A stretch of 64,000 nucleotides of DNA from an uncultured Spirochaetia bacterium. GTDB taxonomy: Bacteria; Spirochaetota; Spirochaetia; SZUA-6; Bin103. The DNA is taken from the NCBI GenBank assembly GCA_958296075.1, contig CATQHW010000002.1:310001-374000 (forward strand), in the 5' to 3' direction. The position numbers were made by a program, and so were the translations under genes. Of this stretch, positions 9,120 through 17,591 are shown one piece after another. How positions within the stretch are numbered: the stretch's first letter is position 1; each line of letters begins with the position of its first letter. The notes beneath the pieces are model-generated. The model saw nothing but the letters and a program-made list of their open reading frames with translations, did no database searches and was not told the origin of the DNA.

Positions 9120-10156
9120 CCGGCGAGGCCGGCGGCAAGCTGCTGCTGTTCGGCGAGCACGCCGCCGTGTACGGCCGGCCGGCGGTCGGGCTGGGCGTGC
9201 CGTGGCGGCTGCGGCTTCGGTTCGCGGCGCCGCGCGCCGGCGACGAGTCGCATGTGGCGGCTGCGCGGCTGCGCGCGGCGTACCGCCGGATCGGCGCCGG
9301 CGCGCCGCCGGCCGGTGCGCTGGAGGTGCGCTCGGAGATTCCGTTCGGGGTGGGGCTGGGCTCCTCGGCGGCGCTCTGCGTGGCCCTGGCGCGCGCTGTG
9401 GCCCCGGAGCGCGGCGGGCGCTCGCTATGGAGCGCGGCGCACCGGGCGGAGCACGCCTTTCACGGATCGCCGTCCGGCATCGACACCGGTTTGGCGCTGC
9501 TCGGCGGCGTGCAGCGGTTCACGCCGCCGGCGCCGGGGCGGGTGCCCGCCGCGCAGGCGATCGCCGTGCGGGGGCTTTACCTGATCGTGGGGTTCGTTCC
9601 GCGCCGCGGCGACACCGCCGCCCAGGTGGCGGCGGTGCGGCGGCGGATGCAGGCCGGCGACGATGCGGTGCGATCGGCGATCGACCGGTTGGGCGCGATC
9701 GTGGCCCCGGCCTGCGAGCTGCTGGCCGCATCGGCCGCCGATCGGGCGGTCCGCCTGGGCGCGCTGGCCGACGAGGCGGACGACCTGCTGGCCGGCATTG
9801 GCGTCGGTTCGCCGGCGGTGGCCGGCGTGCTGGCGGCGGCCCGATCCGCCGGCGCCACCGGCGGCAAGATCAGCGGCGGCGGCGGCGGCGGCGCCTTCCT
9901 GGCGTTCGTGCCGGACCGGCTCGCCGGCTTGGCGGCGCTGGATGCCGTCGGGGAATCCCTGCCCGCTGGAGATATTCTGCCCGCTGGGGATATTCTGCCC
10001 GCTGGAGATACGCTGCCCGCTGGAGGTAATCCGCCGGCCGGGGCCGGCCCCGCCGCGGCGCTGCTCGCGGTGGAACCGGCCGGCGTCACGGTGCTGGCCG
10101 ACCGCGATTGGCCGGCGCCCGCCGCACGGCGGATCGCGCTCACCCGCGACCTGTAG
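9116..10156 (+). CDS. Mevalonate kinase
   Basis: GHMP kinase that phosphorylates mevalonate, the step before phosphomevalonate kinase. The start is the GTG overlapping the previous stop. Motifs are GGKLLLFGEHAAVYGRPA at the N-terminus, the ATP loop IPFGVGLGSSAALCVAL, HGSPSGIDTGLALLGG and the C-terminal GGKISGGGGGGAFLAF. It has 346 residues. Residues of about 282-305 are made of four LPAGD-type hexapeptides from an 18-bp tandem repeat, which lies after the last conserved motif and is not a family feature. It is the last gene of the mevalonate operon. Confidence 0.9.
   Translation: MTGEAGGKLLLFGEHAAVYGRPAVGLGVPWRLRLRFAAPRAGDESHVAAARLRAAYRRIGAGAPPAGALEVRSEIPFGVGLGSSAALCVALARAVAPERGGRSLWSAAHRAEHAFHGSPSGIDTGLALLGGVQRFTPPAPGRVPAAQAIAVRGLYLIVGFVPRRGDTAAQVAAVRRRMQAGDDAVRSAIDRLGAIVAPACELLAASAADRAVRLGALADEADDLLAGIGVGSPAVAGVLAAARSAGATGGKISGGGGGGAFLAFVPDRLAGLAALDAVGESLPAGDILPAGDILPAGDTLPAGGNPPAGAGPAAALLAVEPAGVTVLADRDWPAPAARRIALTRDL
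9959..10030 (+). repeat. 18-bp tandem repeat, four units, in the mevalonate kinase gene
   Basis: Four units of the type ctgcccgctggagatatt (9959-9976, 9977-9994, 9995-10012, 10013-10030). Units 1 and 2 differ at one base; units 3 and 4 have drifted. The repeat is in frame and codes LPAGDI, LPAGDI, LPAGDT, LPAGGN. It is noticeably AT-richer than its surroundings. Confidence 0.9.
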
Positions 10157-10186
10157 CTTGAGAATCGCCGCCTGCGGCCGGCGTCC

Positions 10187-10215
10187 TTGACGCCGGGGCG
10201 GGTGCCGGCTAGCCT
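10187..10215 (+). promoter_or_regulatory. Sigma70-type promoter for the DoxX gene, possibly leaderless
   Basis: TTGACG (10187-10192), a 17-base spacer, and TAGCCT (10210-10215). The expected start point falls about 7 bases further on, at the ATG at 10223. The transcript would then have almost no 5' leader. Confidence 0.5.
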
Positions 10216-10222
10216 GTCGAAG

Positions 10223-10648
10223 ATGCCACGCGGGGGCGGACCGCACAACGCCGGCATGGTGCTGCTACGGCTCGGCGTCGGCGTGGTGTTCCTGTGGTTC
10301 GGCGTCGCCCAACTCCGCGACCCCGATTTCGGGGCGCCCTATCTTCCCCAGCTCGTCTATACGGTCGGCGACGCCATTGGGGTGGTAGACTTCGACCGGC
10401 TCTTCACGGTAATCCACGGCGCCATTGAGGTGGCGCTCGCCAGCGCGCTGATCGTGGGCCTGTTCACGCGGGCGGCGGCGCTGCTGCTGGCCGCGCAACT
10501 GGCCGTGATCGTCATCACGGTCTACGCGCTCGCCGGCCCGGCGAGCGCGGTGCGCGACTTCGGGGTGCTGATCGCCACGCTGGTGGTGGCCGTCAACGGT
10601 CCGGACCGCATGGCAGCCGACGGCTGGGGCCGCAGCCGCTCCTCCTGA
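10223..10648 (+). CDS. DoxX family integral membrane protein
   Basis: A small membrane protein of about 141 residues with four predicted membrane segments: around AGMVLLRLGVGVVFLWF, IHGAIEVALASALIVGLF, the alanine/leucine-rich RAAALLLAAQLAVIVI and DFGVLIATLVVAVNG. The LLRLGVGVVFLWFG opening and the position of the charged loop fit DoxX/quinol-oxidase-subunit-like proteins, whose roles are varied (redox homeostasis in some bacteria). I chose the ATG just after the promoter; the ATG at 10256 is an alternative and would delete only a short basic leader. No partner gene is adjacent. Confidence 0.7.
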   Translation: MPRGGGPHNAGMVLLRLGVGVVFLWFGVAQLRDPDFGAPYLPQLVYTVGDAIGVVDFDRLFTVIHGAIEVALASALIVGLFTRAAALLLAAQLAVIVITVYALAGPASAVRDFGVLIATLVVAVNGPDRMAADGWGRSRSS

Positions 10649-10659
10649 ACGCGCGCCGG

Positions 10660-10697
10660 GAACAGGCCCGGTGTATCAGAACAGACCCGGTGTATCA
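10660..10697. repeat. 19-bp tandem direct repeat between convergent genes
   Basis: gaacaggcccggtgtatca is followed immediately by gaacagacccggtgtatca (one mismatch). It fills the short space between the stops of the DoxX gene and the PD40 lipoprotein gene. No function is evident; it has no hairpin plus T-run and so is not a standard terminator. Confidence 0.8.
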
Positions 10698-10715
10698 TCG
10701 GTCCCTGCGTAATCA

Positions 10716-11090
10716 TCAGCGCCCGGCGTCGATGAGGCGCCGCTGGTTCCCGCCGTCGGCGTCCATCAGGTAGAGTTCCACGGCGCCGTCGCGGTCCGAG
10801 CTGAACACGATGGTGGAGCCGTCCGGCGACCAGCTCGGAAAGAAGTCCTGCGTGTCGTTGTCGGTCAATGCGCGCATGTCGGTGCCGTCGGCGTCGACCA
10901 CGTATATCTCCAGGTCGCCGTCGTGATTGGCGGCGAACAGAATCCGCGATCCATCCGGAGAGAACGAGGCGTCGGTCGACGCAGGCTGCCGCTGGCCGGC
11001 GGCTTGCGCGGGAAGGCGCGGAAAGCAGCCGGCCAGGAGCAGCGCCCCGATCGCGATCAGCGCAGTGCGCAGTATCGGCTTCGACTTCAT
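10716..11090 (-). CDS. TolB-like PD40 repeat lipoprotein
   Basis: A 124-residue exported protein. The signal peptide ends in LLLAGC, a lipobox with Cys22 as the lipidated residue. The mature part has two WD40-like beta-propeller (PD40) units: ASFSPDGSRILFAANHDGDLEIYVVDADG and a second SWSPDGSTIVFSSDRDG...ELYLMDADG, as in TolB and related sensors. Two units are too few for a closed propeller, so it either oligomerises or is a shortened relative. It is transcribed away from the antiporter gene and convergent with DoxX. Confidence 0.7.
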   Translation of the reverse strand: MKSKPILRTALIAIGALLLAGCFPRLPAQAAGQRQPASTDASFSPDGSRILFAANHDGDLEIYVVDADGTDMRALTDNDTQDFFPSWSPDGSTIVFSSDRDGAVELYLMDADGGNQRRLIDAGR

Positions 11091-11193
11091 GACGGCGCCG
11101 GCAGGCTACAACGCCGTCGGCCGGCCTGTCAGGACCGCGGGCGGCGCCGCCGGTCGAATTGACGCCGCGGCCGGCGAAACCTACGCTCTGCGC

Positions 11194-12450
11194 GTGCAGG
11201 GGCTCGCAACGGCGATCGAGCGCGCCGCGGCCGTCGCGGACGCCAGCCCGGTGCTGAGCCTTGGCGTACTGCTGCTGTGCGGCTACTTCGCCGGCAGACT
11301 GGCCGGCCGGATCGGCCTGCCGTCGATCACCGGCTACATCGTCGCCGGCTTGGTGTTGAGCGACTCGGTCGCCGGCCTCATCTCCGGCCACTCCACCGAG
11401 CGGCTGCAGTCGGTGACGGAGGTGGCGCTGGCCTTCATCGCCATCACGATCGGCGGCGAGTTCCAACTCCGCAAGCTCCGCCGCTCCGGCGCCAAGATAC
11501 TGGTGATCACGGTGCTGGAGGCGTTCCTGGCGTTCGCGGTGGTCAGCGCCGCGCTCAGCCTTCTGGGCGTGGACTCGCGGTTCGCGCTGCTGCTCGGCGG
11601 CATCGCCGCGGCCACCGCGCCGGCGGCGACGGTCGTCATCGTGCGCGAGATGAAAGTGCGCGGGGAGTTCGTCGATGTTCTGTACGGCGTAGTCGCCTTC
11701 GACGACGCCATCGCCGTACTGCTGTTCAGCGTCATCCTGGCGATGGTGTCGCCGCAGTTCGGGGTGGCCGGCGCGCACCATGGCGGCGTCCTGTTCGCGG
11801 CCGCCGAGGCCGGGGCGGAGATCGGGTTGTCGCTGCTGCTCGGCGTCGCGGGTGGCGCGGTCCTGCATCTGATCTCCCGGCGCGCGCCGTCCGACGGCGC
11901 GCGGTTGGTCGTCACCGTGGCCGCGGTTTTCATCGTGACCGCCGGCGCCCTCGCCCTGGAGCTGTCGCCGCTGCTGGCGAACATGACGTTCGGTGCGGTG
12001 CTGATCAACCTGAGCCCGGCCAACCGGCGACTGTTCGCGGTGCTGGAGCCGGTGACGCCGCCGGTCTTCGCCCTGTTCTTCATCCTGGCCGGCGCCGAGC
12101 TGCAGCTCTCGGTGTTCGCGGAGGCGGCCGTGGTCGTCTACGGCCTGGTCTACCTGGCCGCCCGCTTCGCCGGGAAGTTCGCGGGGGCGTACTTCGGCGC
12201 GCTGGCGATGCGGGCTCCCGACAACGTGCGCCGCTTCCTGGGCTTCTGCCTGTTCCCGCAGGCGGGCGTGGCCATCGGTTTGGCGCTGTTTCTGCAGGGT
12301 TCGAGCATCTTTGCCACCGCCGCCGCTGACGTGCAGCGGCTGGTCACCCAGCTCGTCAACGTCGTGCTGCTGAGCGTGTTCATCAACGAGTTGGTCGGCC
12401 CGTCGATCTCGCGCTTCGGCTTGACCCGTGGCGTTGCGGCGCAGCGGTAG
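11194..12450 (+). CDS. Cation:proton antiporter, CPA2/KefB type
   Basis: Polytopic membrane protein of about 418 residues, with some 11-12 hydrophobic segments. The sequence GRLAGRIGLPSITGYIVAGLVL is the typical first half of the Na+/H+ exchanger domain, and AFIAITIGGEFQLRKLRRSG follows the usual pattern. No C-terminal TrkA-N nucleotide-binding domain is present, so this is the short form. The start is uncertain: the GTG at 11194 begins right before the first membrane segments, while an in-frame ATG at 11089 would add a non-hydrophobic stretch and touch the start of the divergent lipoprotein gene. Confidence 0.75.
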   Translation: MQGLATAIERAAAVADASPVLSLGVLLLCGYFAGRLAGRIGLPSITGYIVAGLVLSDSVAGLISGHSTERLQSVTEVALAFIAITIGGEFQLRKLRRSGAKILVITVLEAFLAFAVVSAALSLLGVDSRFALLLGGIAAATAPAATVVIVREMKVRGEFVDVLYGVVAFDDAIAVLLFSVILAMVSPQFGVAGAHHGGVLFAAAEAGAEIGLSLLLGVAGGAVLHLISRRAPSDGARLVVTVAAVFIVTAGALALELSPLLANMTFGAVLINLSPANRRLFAVLEPVTPPVFALFFILAGAELQLSVFAEAAVVVYGLVYLAARFAGKFAGAYFGALAMRAPDNVRRFLGFCLFPQAGVAIGLALFLQGSSIFATAAADVQRLVTQLVNVVLLSVFINELVGPSISRFGLTRGVAAQR

Positions 12451-12576
12451 GAGTCGGTCGGATTGTCGCGCCAGCGGCATTTCGACAGACTCCGCAGCGC
12501 ACGGTGGGATAGGCCGGAAGCGGAGCCGAGGCGACGGTTTCCTGGGCGTTACGGGTAACGATGGGAGGTGAGAGAG

Positions 12577-13407
12577 ATGGCGGAGCTACGCGAGATCATC
12601 GATGCGCGCGTCTGTACCGTGGCGCTCGACTCGACCACCAAGGAGCAGTGCGTGCGGGAGCTGGCCGAGCTGGTGTGCTCGGGATTGGAGGGGGTCACCG
12701 CGGACGATCTGCATCGGGCGCTGGTGGAACGCGAGGATGCCGGATCCACCGGATTCGAGGACGGCGTCGCCATCCCGCACGCTCGCCTGCCACAGGTCGC
12801 GCAGTTCGTGTTCGGCATCGCCGTGTCCAAGCGCGGCATCGACTACGACAGCGTGGACGGCAAGCGGACGCGGCTCTTCTTCGTGCTGGTCGGACCGGAT
12901 GAAGACCCGCAGCAGTACCTGCAACTGCTCGCGCAGATATCCCGGACCGGCCTCAACCGGCGGCTGCATGAGGAGCTGCTGGCCGCGCCGACCCGCCAGC
13001 AGCTCGCCGACGCGTTCGCGGCGCACCTGCAGCCGGTCGTCGCGCGCCCTTCCGCCGGCAGCTCGCAGATTGGCGACCGGCTGCTGTTCGTGGTGGTATA
13101 CCAGCACCGCCACTTCGATGACATCGTTACGCTGTTCCTGGAGCGCGGTATCCGCGGCGCCGCGGTGTTCGACACCAAGGGCATCCGCGGCCATCTCACC
13201 AGCGTGCCGATCTTCGGGGACTTCCTCAATTTCCTGGGCGAGAAGAGCGACGTGAGCAGGACCATCATGGCGGTAGTCCCGGCCGGCGAGCTCGATCGGC
13301 TGATCGCCGGCATAGAGGAGATCACCGGCGACCTCGGCGCCCATGCCGACGCGGCGATCCTGGCGATCGACCTTGCGTTCAGCAAGGGATCGCTGGAGCA
13401 CGGCTGA
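12577..13407 (+). CDS. PTS EIIA (type-2) domain protein with a C-terminal PII-like domain
   Basis: The first about 150 residues are a fructose/nitrogen-type PTS EIIA domain: GFEDGVAIPHARLPQV carries the phosphorylatable His of the IPHA motif. Residues of about 160-270 (RLLFVVVYQHRHFDDIVTLFLERGIRGAAVFDTKG) look like a small alpha/beta PII-like regulatory domain. No EIIB or EIIC gene is nearby, so a regulatory rather than a transport role is more likely. The ATG at 12577 is preceded at 5 bases by a strong Shine-Dalgarno (GGAGGTGA, 12564-12571). The stop overlaps the ATG of the E2 gene. Confidence 0.75.
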   Translation: MAELREIIDARVCTVALDSTTKEQCVRELAELVCSGLEGVTADDLHRALVEREDAGSTGFEDGVAIPHARLPQVAQFVFGIAVSKRGIDYDSVDGKRTRLFFVLVGPDEDPQQYLQLLAQISRTGLNRRLHEELLAAPTRQQLADAFAAHLQPVVARPSAGSSQIGDRLLFVVVYQHRHFDDIVTLFLERGIRGAAVFDTKGIRGHLTSVPIFGDFLNFLGEKSDVSRTIMAVVPAGELDRLIAGIEEITGDLGAHADAAILAIDLAFSKGSLEHG

Positions 13408-14681
13408 TGGCCGTCCCGGTGCGCCCGCCGCTCGCGCAACCTGGCGAGACCCGCACCATCATTGCCTGGAGCAAGGAGATCGGCGACCCGGTCAGCGCCG
13501 GCGAGCCGATCTGCGAGGTAGAGACCGACAAGGCGACCGTGGAGATCGAATCGCAGGCCGAAGGCGTGCTGGTGGCCAAGCTGTTCGAGGCAGGGGCGGA
13601 GATCCCCGAGGACGGACCGATCGCTCTGGTGGGCAGCGCCGGCGAGATCGGCACGGCCGATGCCGCCGCCGATCCGGTCGCCGCCGCCGAGCGGCGCGCT
13701 ACGGCCCCGCCGTCGCCGGCCGAGCCGGCGGCTTCCACTGCCCAGGCGGCCCCCACCGCTCCAGCGGCCCCTGCCGCCGTCTCCGTACCGCCCGGCCGGC
13801 GCCGCGCGGCGGTCTCTCCGCGCGCGCGCAAGCGGGCCGAGCAGCTTTCGGTGCCGTTGGCCGGCTTGGCCGGCACCGGGCCGGGCGGCCGCGTCATCGA
13901 GCGCGACGTGCTGGCCGCCGGCGCCGCGCCGCCGGCGCCCGAGCCCACCCCGACGGCCGAGCCCGGCGCGGCCGCCCGGCCGGCCGGCGATCAGGTGATT
14001 CCGGTGCGCGGCGCGCGCCGGCTGGTCGCTGAGCGGATGCACGCGTCGCTGCGCGACACGGCGCAGCTCACCATGACCGCCTACGCGGACGCGACCCGGC
14101 TGCTGCAGCTCCGCGCCGCCTTCAAGAGCGCCGACCCGCAGTTCGAGATGGCCGGCGTCACGCTCAACGACCTGATCCTGTTCGCCGCGGCCCGGACCCT
14201 GACCGAGCACCCGGAGATCAACGCCACCTGCCGGGACGGCGAACGCGGCCTGGAGATCGTCCGCTCGGCCACCGTGCACCTGGCGTTCGCGGTCGACACG
14301 CCGCGCGTGCTGATGGTGCCGGTGATCCGCGACGCCGCCGGCCTGCGCGTCCGCGAGCTGTCGGCCCGCGCAGCCGACCTGGCCGAGCGCTGCCGCGACG
14401 GTTCGATCACGCCGGCCGAGCTTACCGGCGGCACCTTTACCGTGAGCAACCTGGGCAGCTTCGGCGTGGAGTCGTTCACCCCGATCCTGAACCCGCCGCA
14501 GGCGGCCATCCTGGGCGTGGGCGCCGTGGCGTGGCGGCCCACGGGCGAACGGGCGGTCCAGCAGCAGATCGCGCTGTCGCTGACGATCGACCACCGCCTG
14601 ATCGACGGCGCTCCGGCCGCGCGGTTCCTGCAGACGCTCTGCGCGCGAATCGCGGAGCTCGACGTGCTGCTCGCCCTGTGA
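13407..14681 (+). CDS. Dihydrolipoamide acyltransferase (E2) of a 2-oxoacid dehydrogenase complex
   Basis: E2 core of a pyruvate, 2-oxoglutarate or branched-chain dehydrogenase complex. Domain order: an N-terminal lipoyl domain (residues about 5-80; lipoylated Lys in ETDKATVE), an Ala/Pro-rich linker, a peripheral-subunit-binding domain around SPRARKRAEQLSVPL...GTGPGGRVIERDV, a second linker, and the catalytic acyltransferase domain ending in SLTIDHRLIDGAPAARFL, with the His-Asp pair of the active site. It has 424 residues. No E1 or E3 gene adjoins it, so the substrate is open. It is coupled by overlaps to the EIIA-like gene before it and to cysM after it. Confidence 0.88.
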   Translation: MAVPVRPPLAQPGETRTIIAWSKEIGDPVSAGEPICEVETDKATVEIESQAEGVLVAKLFEAGAEIPEDGPIALVGSAGEIGTADAAADPVAAAERRATAPPSPAEPAASTAQAAPTAPAAPAAVSVPPGRRRAAVSPRARKRAEQLSVPLAGLAGTGPGGRVIERDVLAAGAAPPAPEPTPTAEPGAAARPAGDQVIPVRGARRLVAERMHASLRDTAQLTMTAYADATRLLQLRAAFKSADPQFEMAGVTLNDLILFAAARTLTEHPEINATCRDGERGLEIVRSATVHLAFAVDTPRVLMVPVIRDAAGLRVRELSARAADLAERCRDGSITPAELTGGTFTVSNLGSFGVESFTPILNPPQAAILGVGAVAWRPTGERAVQQQIALSLTIDHRLIDGAPAARFLQTLCARIAELDVLLAL

Positions 14682-15616
14682 GTCCCGGCCGCGTGGATAC
14701 GGGCCGCGCGACTCTCGCACTGATCGGAAACACGCCGCTGGCTCCCATCCGCCACGGCATTCCGGGCGTGGAGGTGTATGCCAAGCTCGAATACTTCAAC
14801 CCGACCGGGTCGGTGAAGGACCGCGCGGTCAAGGGGATGGTCGAACAGGCGCTGGCCGCCGACCTGCTGGCCGGCCGCGCGCTGATCGAGGCGACCAGCG
14901 GCAACACCGGCATCGCGCTGGCCGCCGTCGGCGCCGCGCTGCGGTTCCCGGTCCACATCGTCATGCCGGCCAACGCGTCCCCGGAGCGCAAGCGGCTGCT
15001 GGCGACGCTGGGCGCGGCGGTCACCTACACCGATCCGCTGGAGGGGACCGACGGGGCGCAGGCGGAGGCGCGCCGGCTGGTAGCGGCGGAACCGGAGCGC
15101 TACTACTATCCCGATCAGTACGCCAACCCCGCCAACTGGCAGGCGCACTACCACGGCACCGGCCCGGAGATATGGGAGCAGAGCCGCCGGCGCGTCACCC
15201 ACTTCGTCGCCGGCCTGGGCACCGCCGGCACGTTCGTGGGCGCCTCGCGCTTCCTGCGCCGCCAGGGCGTGCGCTGTACCGCCGTGCAGCCGGACACGCC
15301 CCTCCACGGGCTGGAAGGCTGGAAGCACATGCCCACGGTCGAGCACGTGCCGGCGATCTACGACGCGGAGCTCTGCGCCGACCCGATCGAGGTCGCCACG
15401 CCGGAGGCATACCGCATCGCGGTGGCGGCCGGCCGTTACCTCGGCTTGCCGCTGAGCCCGTCGTCGGCCGCCAACCTGGCGGCCGCGCTGCGCACGGCGC
15501 GCGCGGCGGGAGCGGGGGCGGTCGTGGTGACGGTATTTCCCGACAACTCGCTCAAGTACCTGGCCGACGACTTCTGGAGCCAGCATGACGACGGTCTCGC
15601 AGACCCTTTCGCGTGA
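14678..15616 (+). CDS. cysM: PLP-dependent cysteine synthase, CysM type
   Basis: Pyridoxal-phosphate enzyme of the cysteine synthase family. GNTPLAPI and NPTGSVKDRAV (PLP-binding Lys in SVKDR), then EATSGNTGIALA, GLGTAGTFVGASR and SPSSAAN are the family motifs. It has 312 residues from the GTG that overlaps the E2 stop. The next two genes encode a JAMM peptidase and a CysO-like sulfur carrier fused to its activating enzyme. This matches the actinobacterial CysM-CysO-Mec route, in which CysM joins O-phosphoserine with thiocarboxylated CysO. Substrate use is inferred from context. Confidence 0.85.
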   Translation: MSPGRVDTGRATLALIGNTPLAPIRHGIPGVEVYAKLEYFNPTGSVKDRAVKGMVEQALAADLLAGRALIEATSGNTGIALAAVGAALRFPVHIVMPANASPERKRLLATLGAAVTYTDPLEGTDGAQAEARRLVAAEPERYYYPDQYANPANWQAHYHGTGPEIWEQSRRRVTHFVAGLGTAGTFVGASRFLRRQGVRCTAVQPDTPLHGLEGWKHMPTVEHVPAIYDAELCADPIEVATPEAYRIAVAAGRYLGLPLSPSSAANLAAALRTARAAGAGAVVVTVFPDNSLKYLADDFWSQHDDGLADPFA

Positions 15617-16013
15617 GATGGAGCGCGCCGCCGAGCGCGCCTATCCGTACGAGTGCGTGGGCGCGCTGTTCGGCGCGCGTCCGCCGTCCGGACCGGTCAT
15701 CACCGGGACCATGCCGCTGGACAATGACTCGGGTGAAGACCGCCGGCGTCGCTTCCACGTGGCCGACCGCGACTACCTGGCCTGCGAGCGGCGCGCCCGC
15801 GACGCCGGCGTGGAGCTGCTCGGCTTCTACCACTCGCATCCCGACCATCCGGCCGAGCCGAGCGCCACCGATCTGCGCTATGCTCAGCCGCTGTTCTTGT
15901 ATATCATTATCTCTATACAGAGGGCGAAATACCGCGGCCAGACCGGCTGCTTCGCGCTGAACGACGACGGCAGCGCGTTTCGCCGCGAGCCGATGCGCGT
16001 CCTCGAGGATTGA
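15585..16013 (+). CDS. JAMM/Mov34 zinc metallopeptidase, Mec-like
   Basis: A 142-residue JAB1/MPN+ peptidase. The metal and catalytic residues are visible: Glu in YPYECVGALFG and the HxHx(10)D signature in GFYHSHPDHPAEPSATD. In the known pathway Mec cuts cysteine from the C-terminus of the CysO sulfur carrier after CysM has attached it. The gene overlaps the end of cysM by 32 bases and ends 4 bases before the CysO-MoeB-rhodanese gene. Here it may also be needed to release the carrier from the fusion protein (inference). Confidence 0.88.
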   Translation: MTTVSQTLSREMERAAERAYPYECVGALFGARPPSGPVITGTMPLDNDSGEDRRRRFHVADRDYLACERRARDAGVELLGFYHSHPDHPAEPSATDLRYAQPLFLYIIISIQRAKYRGQTGCFALNDDGSAFRREPMRVLED

Positions 16014-16017
16014 AACC

Positions 16018-17445
16018 ATGCCGATTACCGTCAACATACCCACGCCGCTGCGGCAGTTTCTGGACGGGCAGTCGACCGTCACCGTCGACGCCGCCCGCGA
16101 CGTGGCCGACCTGCTCGACCAGCTCACCGCCCGCAGCGCCGACCTGAAGAAGCACCTGCTGACCCCCGAAGGCACGGTGCCGGGCTACGTGAACGTGTAC
16201 GTGAACGACGACAGCATCCGCGACCGGGACGGGGAGGCGACGCCGGTCGCCGACGGGGACGAGATCTCCATCGTGCCGTCGATCGCGGGCGGCGGCGCCG
16301 GACCCCTCACCACCGGCGAGCTGGCGCGCTACAGCCGCCACATCGTCATGCCGGAGGTGGGGCAGGAGGGGCAGCAGCGCCTCAAGGACGGCTCGGCGCT
16401 GCTCATCGGCGCCGGCGGCCTGGGCTCGCCGCTGGCGCTCTACCTGACCGCCGCCGGCGTGGGCCGCATCGGCATCGTCGAGTTCGACGTCGTCGACCGC
16501 ACCAACCTGCAGCGGCAGATTCTGTACGGCGAATCGACCGTGGGTCAGCCCAAGCTCGACGCCGCCGCCGAGCGCCTCTCCGACCTCAACCCGCACGTGC
16601 GCATCGAACGCATCCCGCAGCAGCTCTCCTCGCAGAACGCCCTGTCGATCTTCCGTGACTACGACGTGGTCGCCGACGGCACCGACAACTTCCCGACCCG
16701 CTACCTGGTCAACGACGCCTGCGTGCTGACCGGCAAGCCCAACGTCTACGGGTCGATCTTCCGCTTCGAGGGTCAGGTGTCGGTCTTCAACCACGAAGGC
16801 GGGCCGTGCTACCGCTGCCTGTACGCGGAGCCGCCGCCGCCGGGTCTGGTCCCGTCGTGCGCGGAAGGCGGCGTGTTCGGCGTGCTGCCCGGCATCGTCG
16901 GCGCCATGCAGGCGAACGAGGCGATCAAGCTGCTGCTCGGCGTCGGCGACGTGGCCAGCGGCCGCTACCTGCTGTTCGACGCGCTGAAGCTGTCGTTCCG
17001 GGAGCTGCGCCTGCGCCGCAACCCGGGCTGCCCGGTCTGCGGCGACGCGCCCACGGTCACCGAGCTGATCGATTATGAGCAGTTCTGCGGCATCCCCGCC
17101 GGCGGCGCGGCCGGCGCGGAGGACGGCGTGCCGGAGATCGACGTGCAGGAGCTGGCGCGCCGGCTGGACAACGGATCGAAGACGGTCCTGATCGACGTCC
17201 GGGAGCCCTTCGAGCATGAGATCAACCGCATCGAACAGGCGCGCCTCATCCCGCTCGGCGACCTGCCGGACCGGCTGTCCGAGCTGTCGCCGGCCGACTC
17301 GTACGTGATCCACTGCAAGATGGGTGGCCGCAGCGCCAAGGCGGTCGAGCTGATGCGGTCGCGCGGGTTCGCCGACGTGGTCAACTTGGCCGGCGGCATC
17401 GACGCCTGGGTCGACGAGATCGATCCCGACCAGCCCAGCTACTAA
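16018..17445 (+). CDS. CysO/ThiS-like sulfur carrier fused to MoeB/ThiF E1-like enzyme and rhodanese
   Basis: Three domains in one 475-residue protein. Residues 1-93 are a ubiquitin-like sulfur carrier (PITVNIPTPLRQF, YVNDDSIRD, DEISIVPSIAGG), with its di-glycine end at 91-92 followed by a third Gly instead of a stop. Residues about 100-350 are a MoeB/ThiF adenylyltransferase with GAGGLGS (131-137), a conserved Cys281 in VPSCAEGG, and zinc cysteines CYRC (264-267) and CPVC (338-341). Residues about 372-475 are a rhodanese with the active Cys433 in IHCKMGGRS. E1-like and rhodanese parts together resemble MoeZ; the N-terminal carrier is the odd addition. Operon with cysM and the JAMM gene. Confidence 0.85.
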   Translation: MPITVNIPTPLRQFLDGQSTVTVDAARDVADLLDQLTARSADLKKHLLTPEGTVPGYVNVYVNDDSIRDRDGEATPVADGDEISIVPSIAGGGAGPLTTGELARYSRHIVMPEVGQEGQQRLKDGSALLIGAGGLGSPLALYLTAAGVGRIGIVEFDVVDRTNLQRQILYGESTVGQPKLDAAAERLSDLNPHVRIERIPQQLSSQNALSIFRDYDVVADGTDNFPTRYLVNDACVLTGKPNVYGSIFRFEGQVSVFNHEGGPCYRCLYAEPPPPGLVPSCAEGGVFGVLPGIVGAMQANEAIKLLLGVGDVASGRYLLFDALKLSFRELRLRRNPGCPVCGDAPTVTELIDYEQFCGIPAGGAAGAEDGVPEIDVQELARRLDNGSKTVLIDVREPFEHEINRIEQARLIPLGDLPDRLSELSPADSYVIHCKMGGRSAKAVELMRSRGFADVVNLAGGIDAWVDEIDPDQPSY

Positions 17446-17591
17446 TGGACCGTAATCGAAGACATGGATGGTAGAGTCGATCCGGCCGGCGGGCAGGCGG
17501 CGCATGAATGAACGCGTCGCACAGCGTCACGCCGCTTCGATCGGACTGGGGCTGCCGTGCTACCATTCTCGCCGGCCCCAGGAGGAACCCT

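Noticed and set aside
15585..17445. The JAMM peptidase and E1-like enzyme as missing parts of the E2-only CBASS
   Set aside because: They lie 20 kb away in a cysM operon, and their motifs fit the sulfur-carrier pathway; E2-only CBASS is known to lack E1 and JAB genes.
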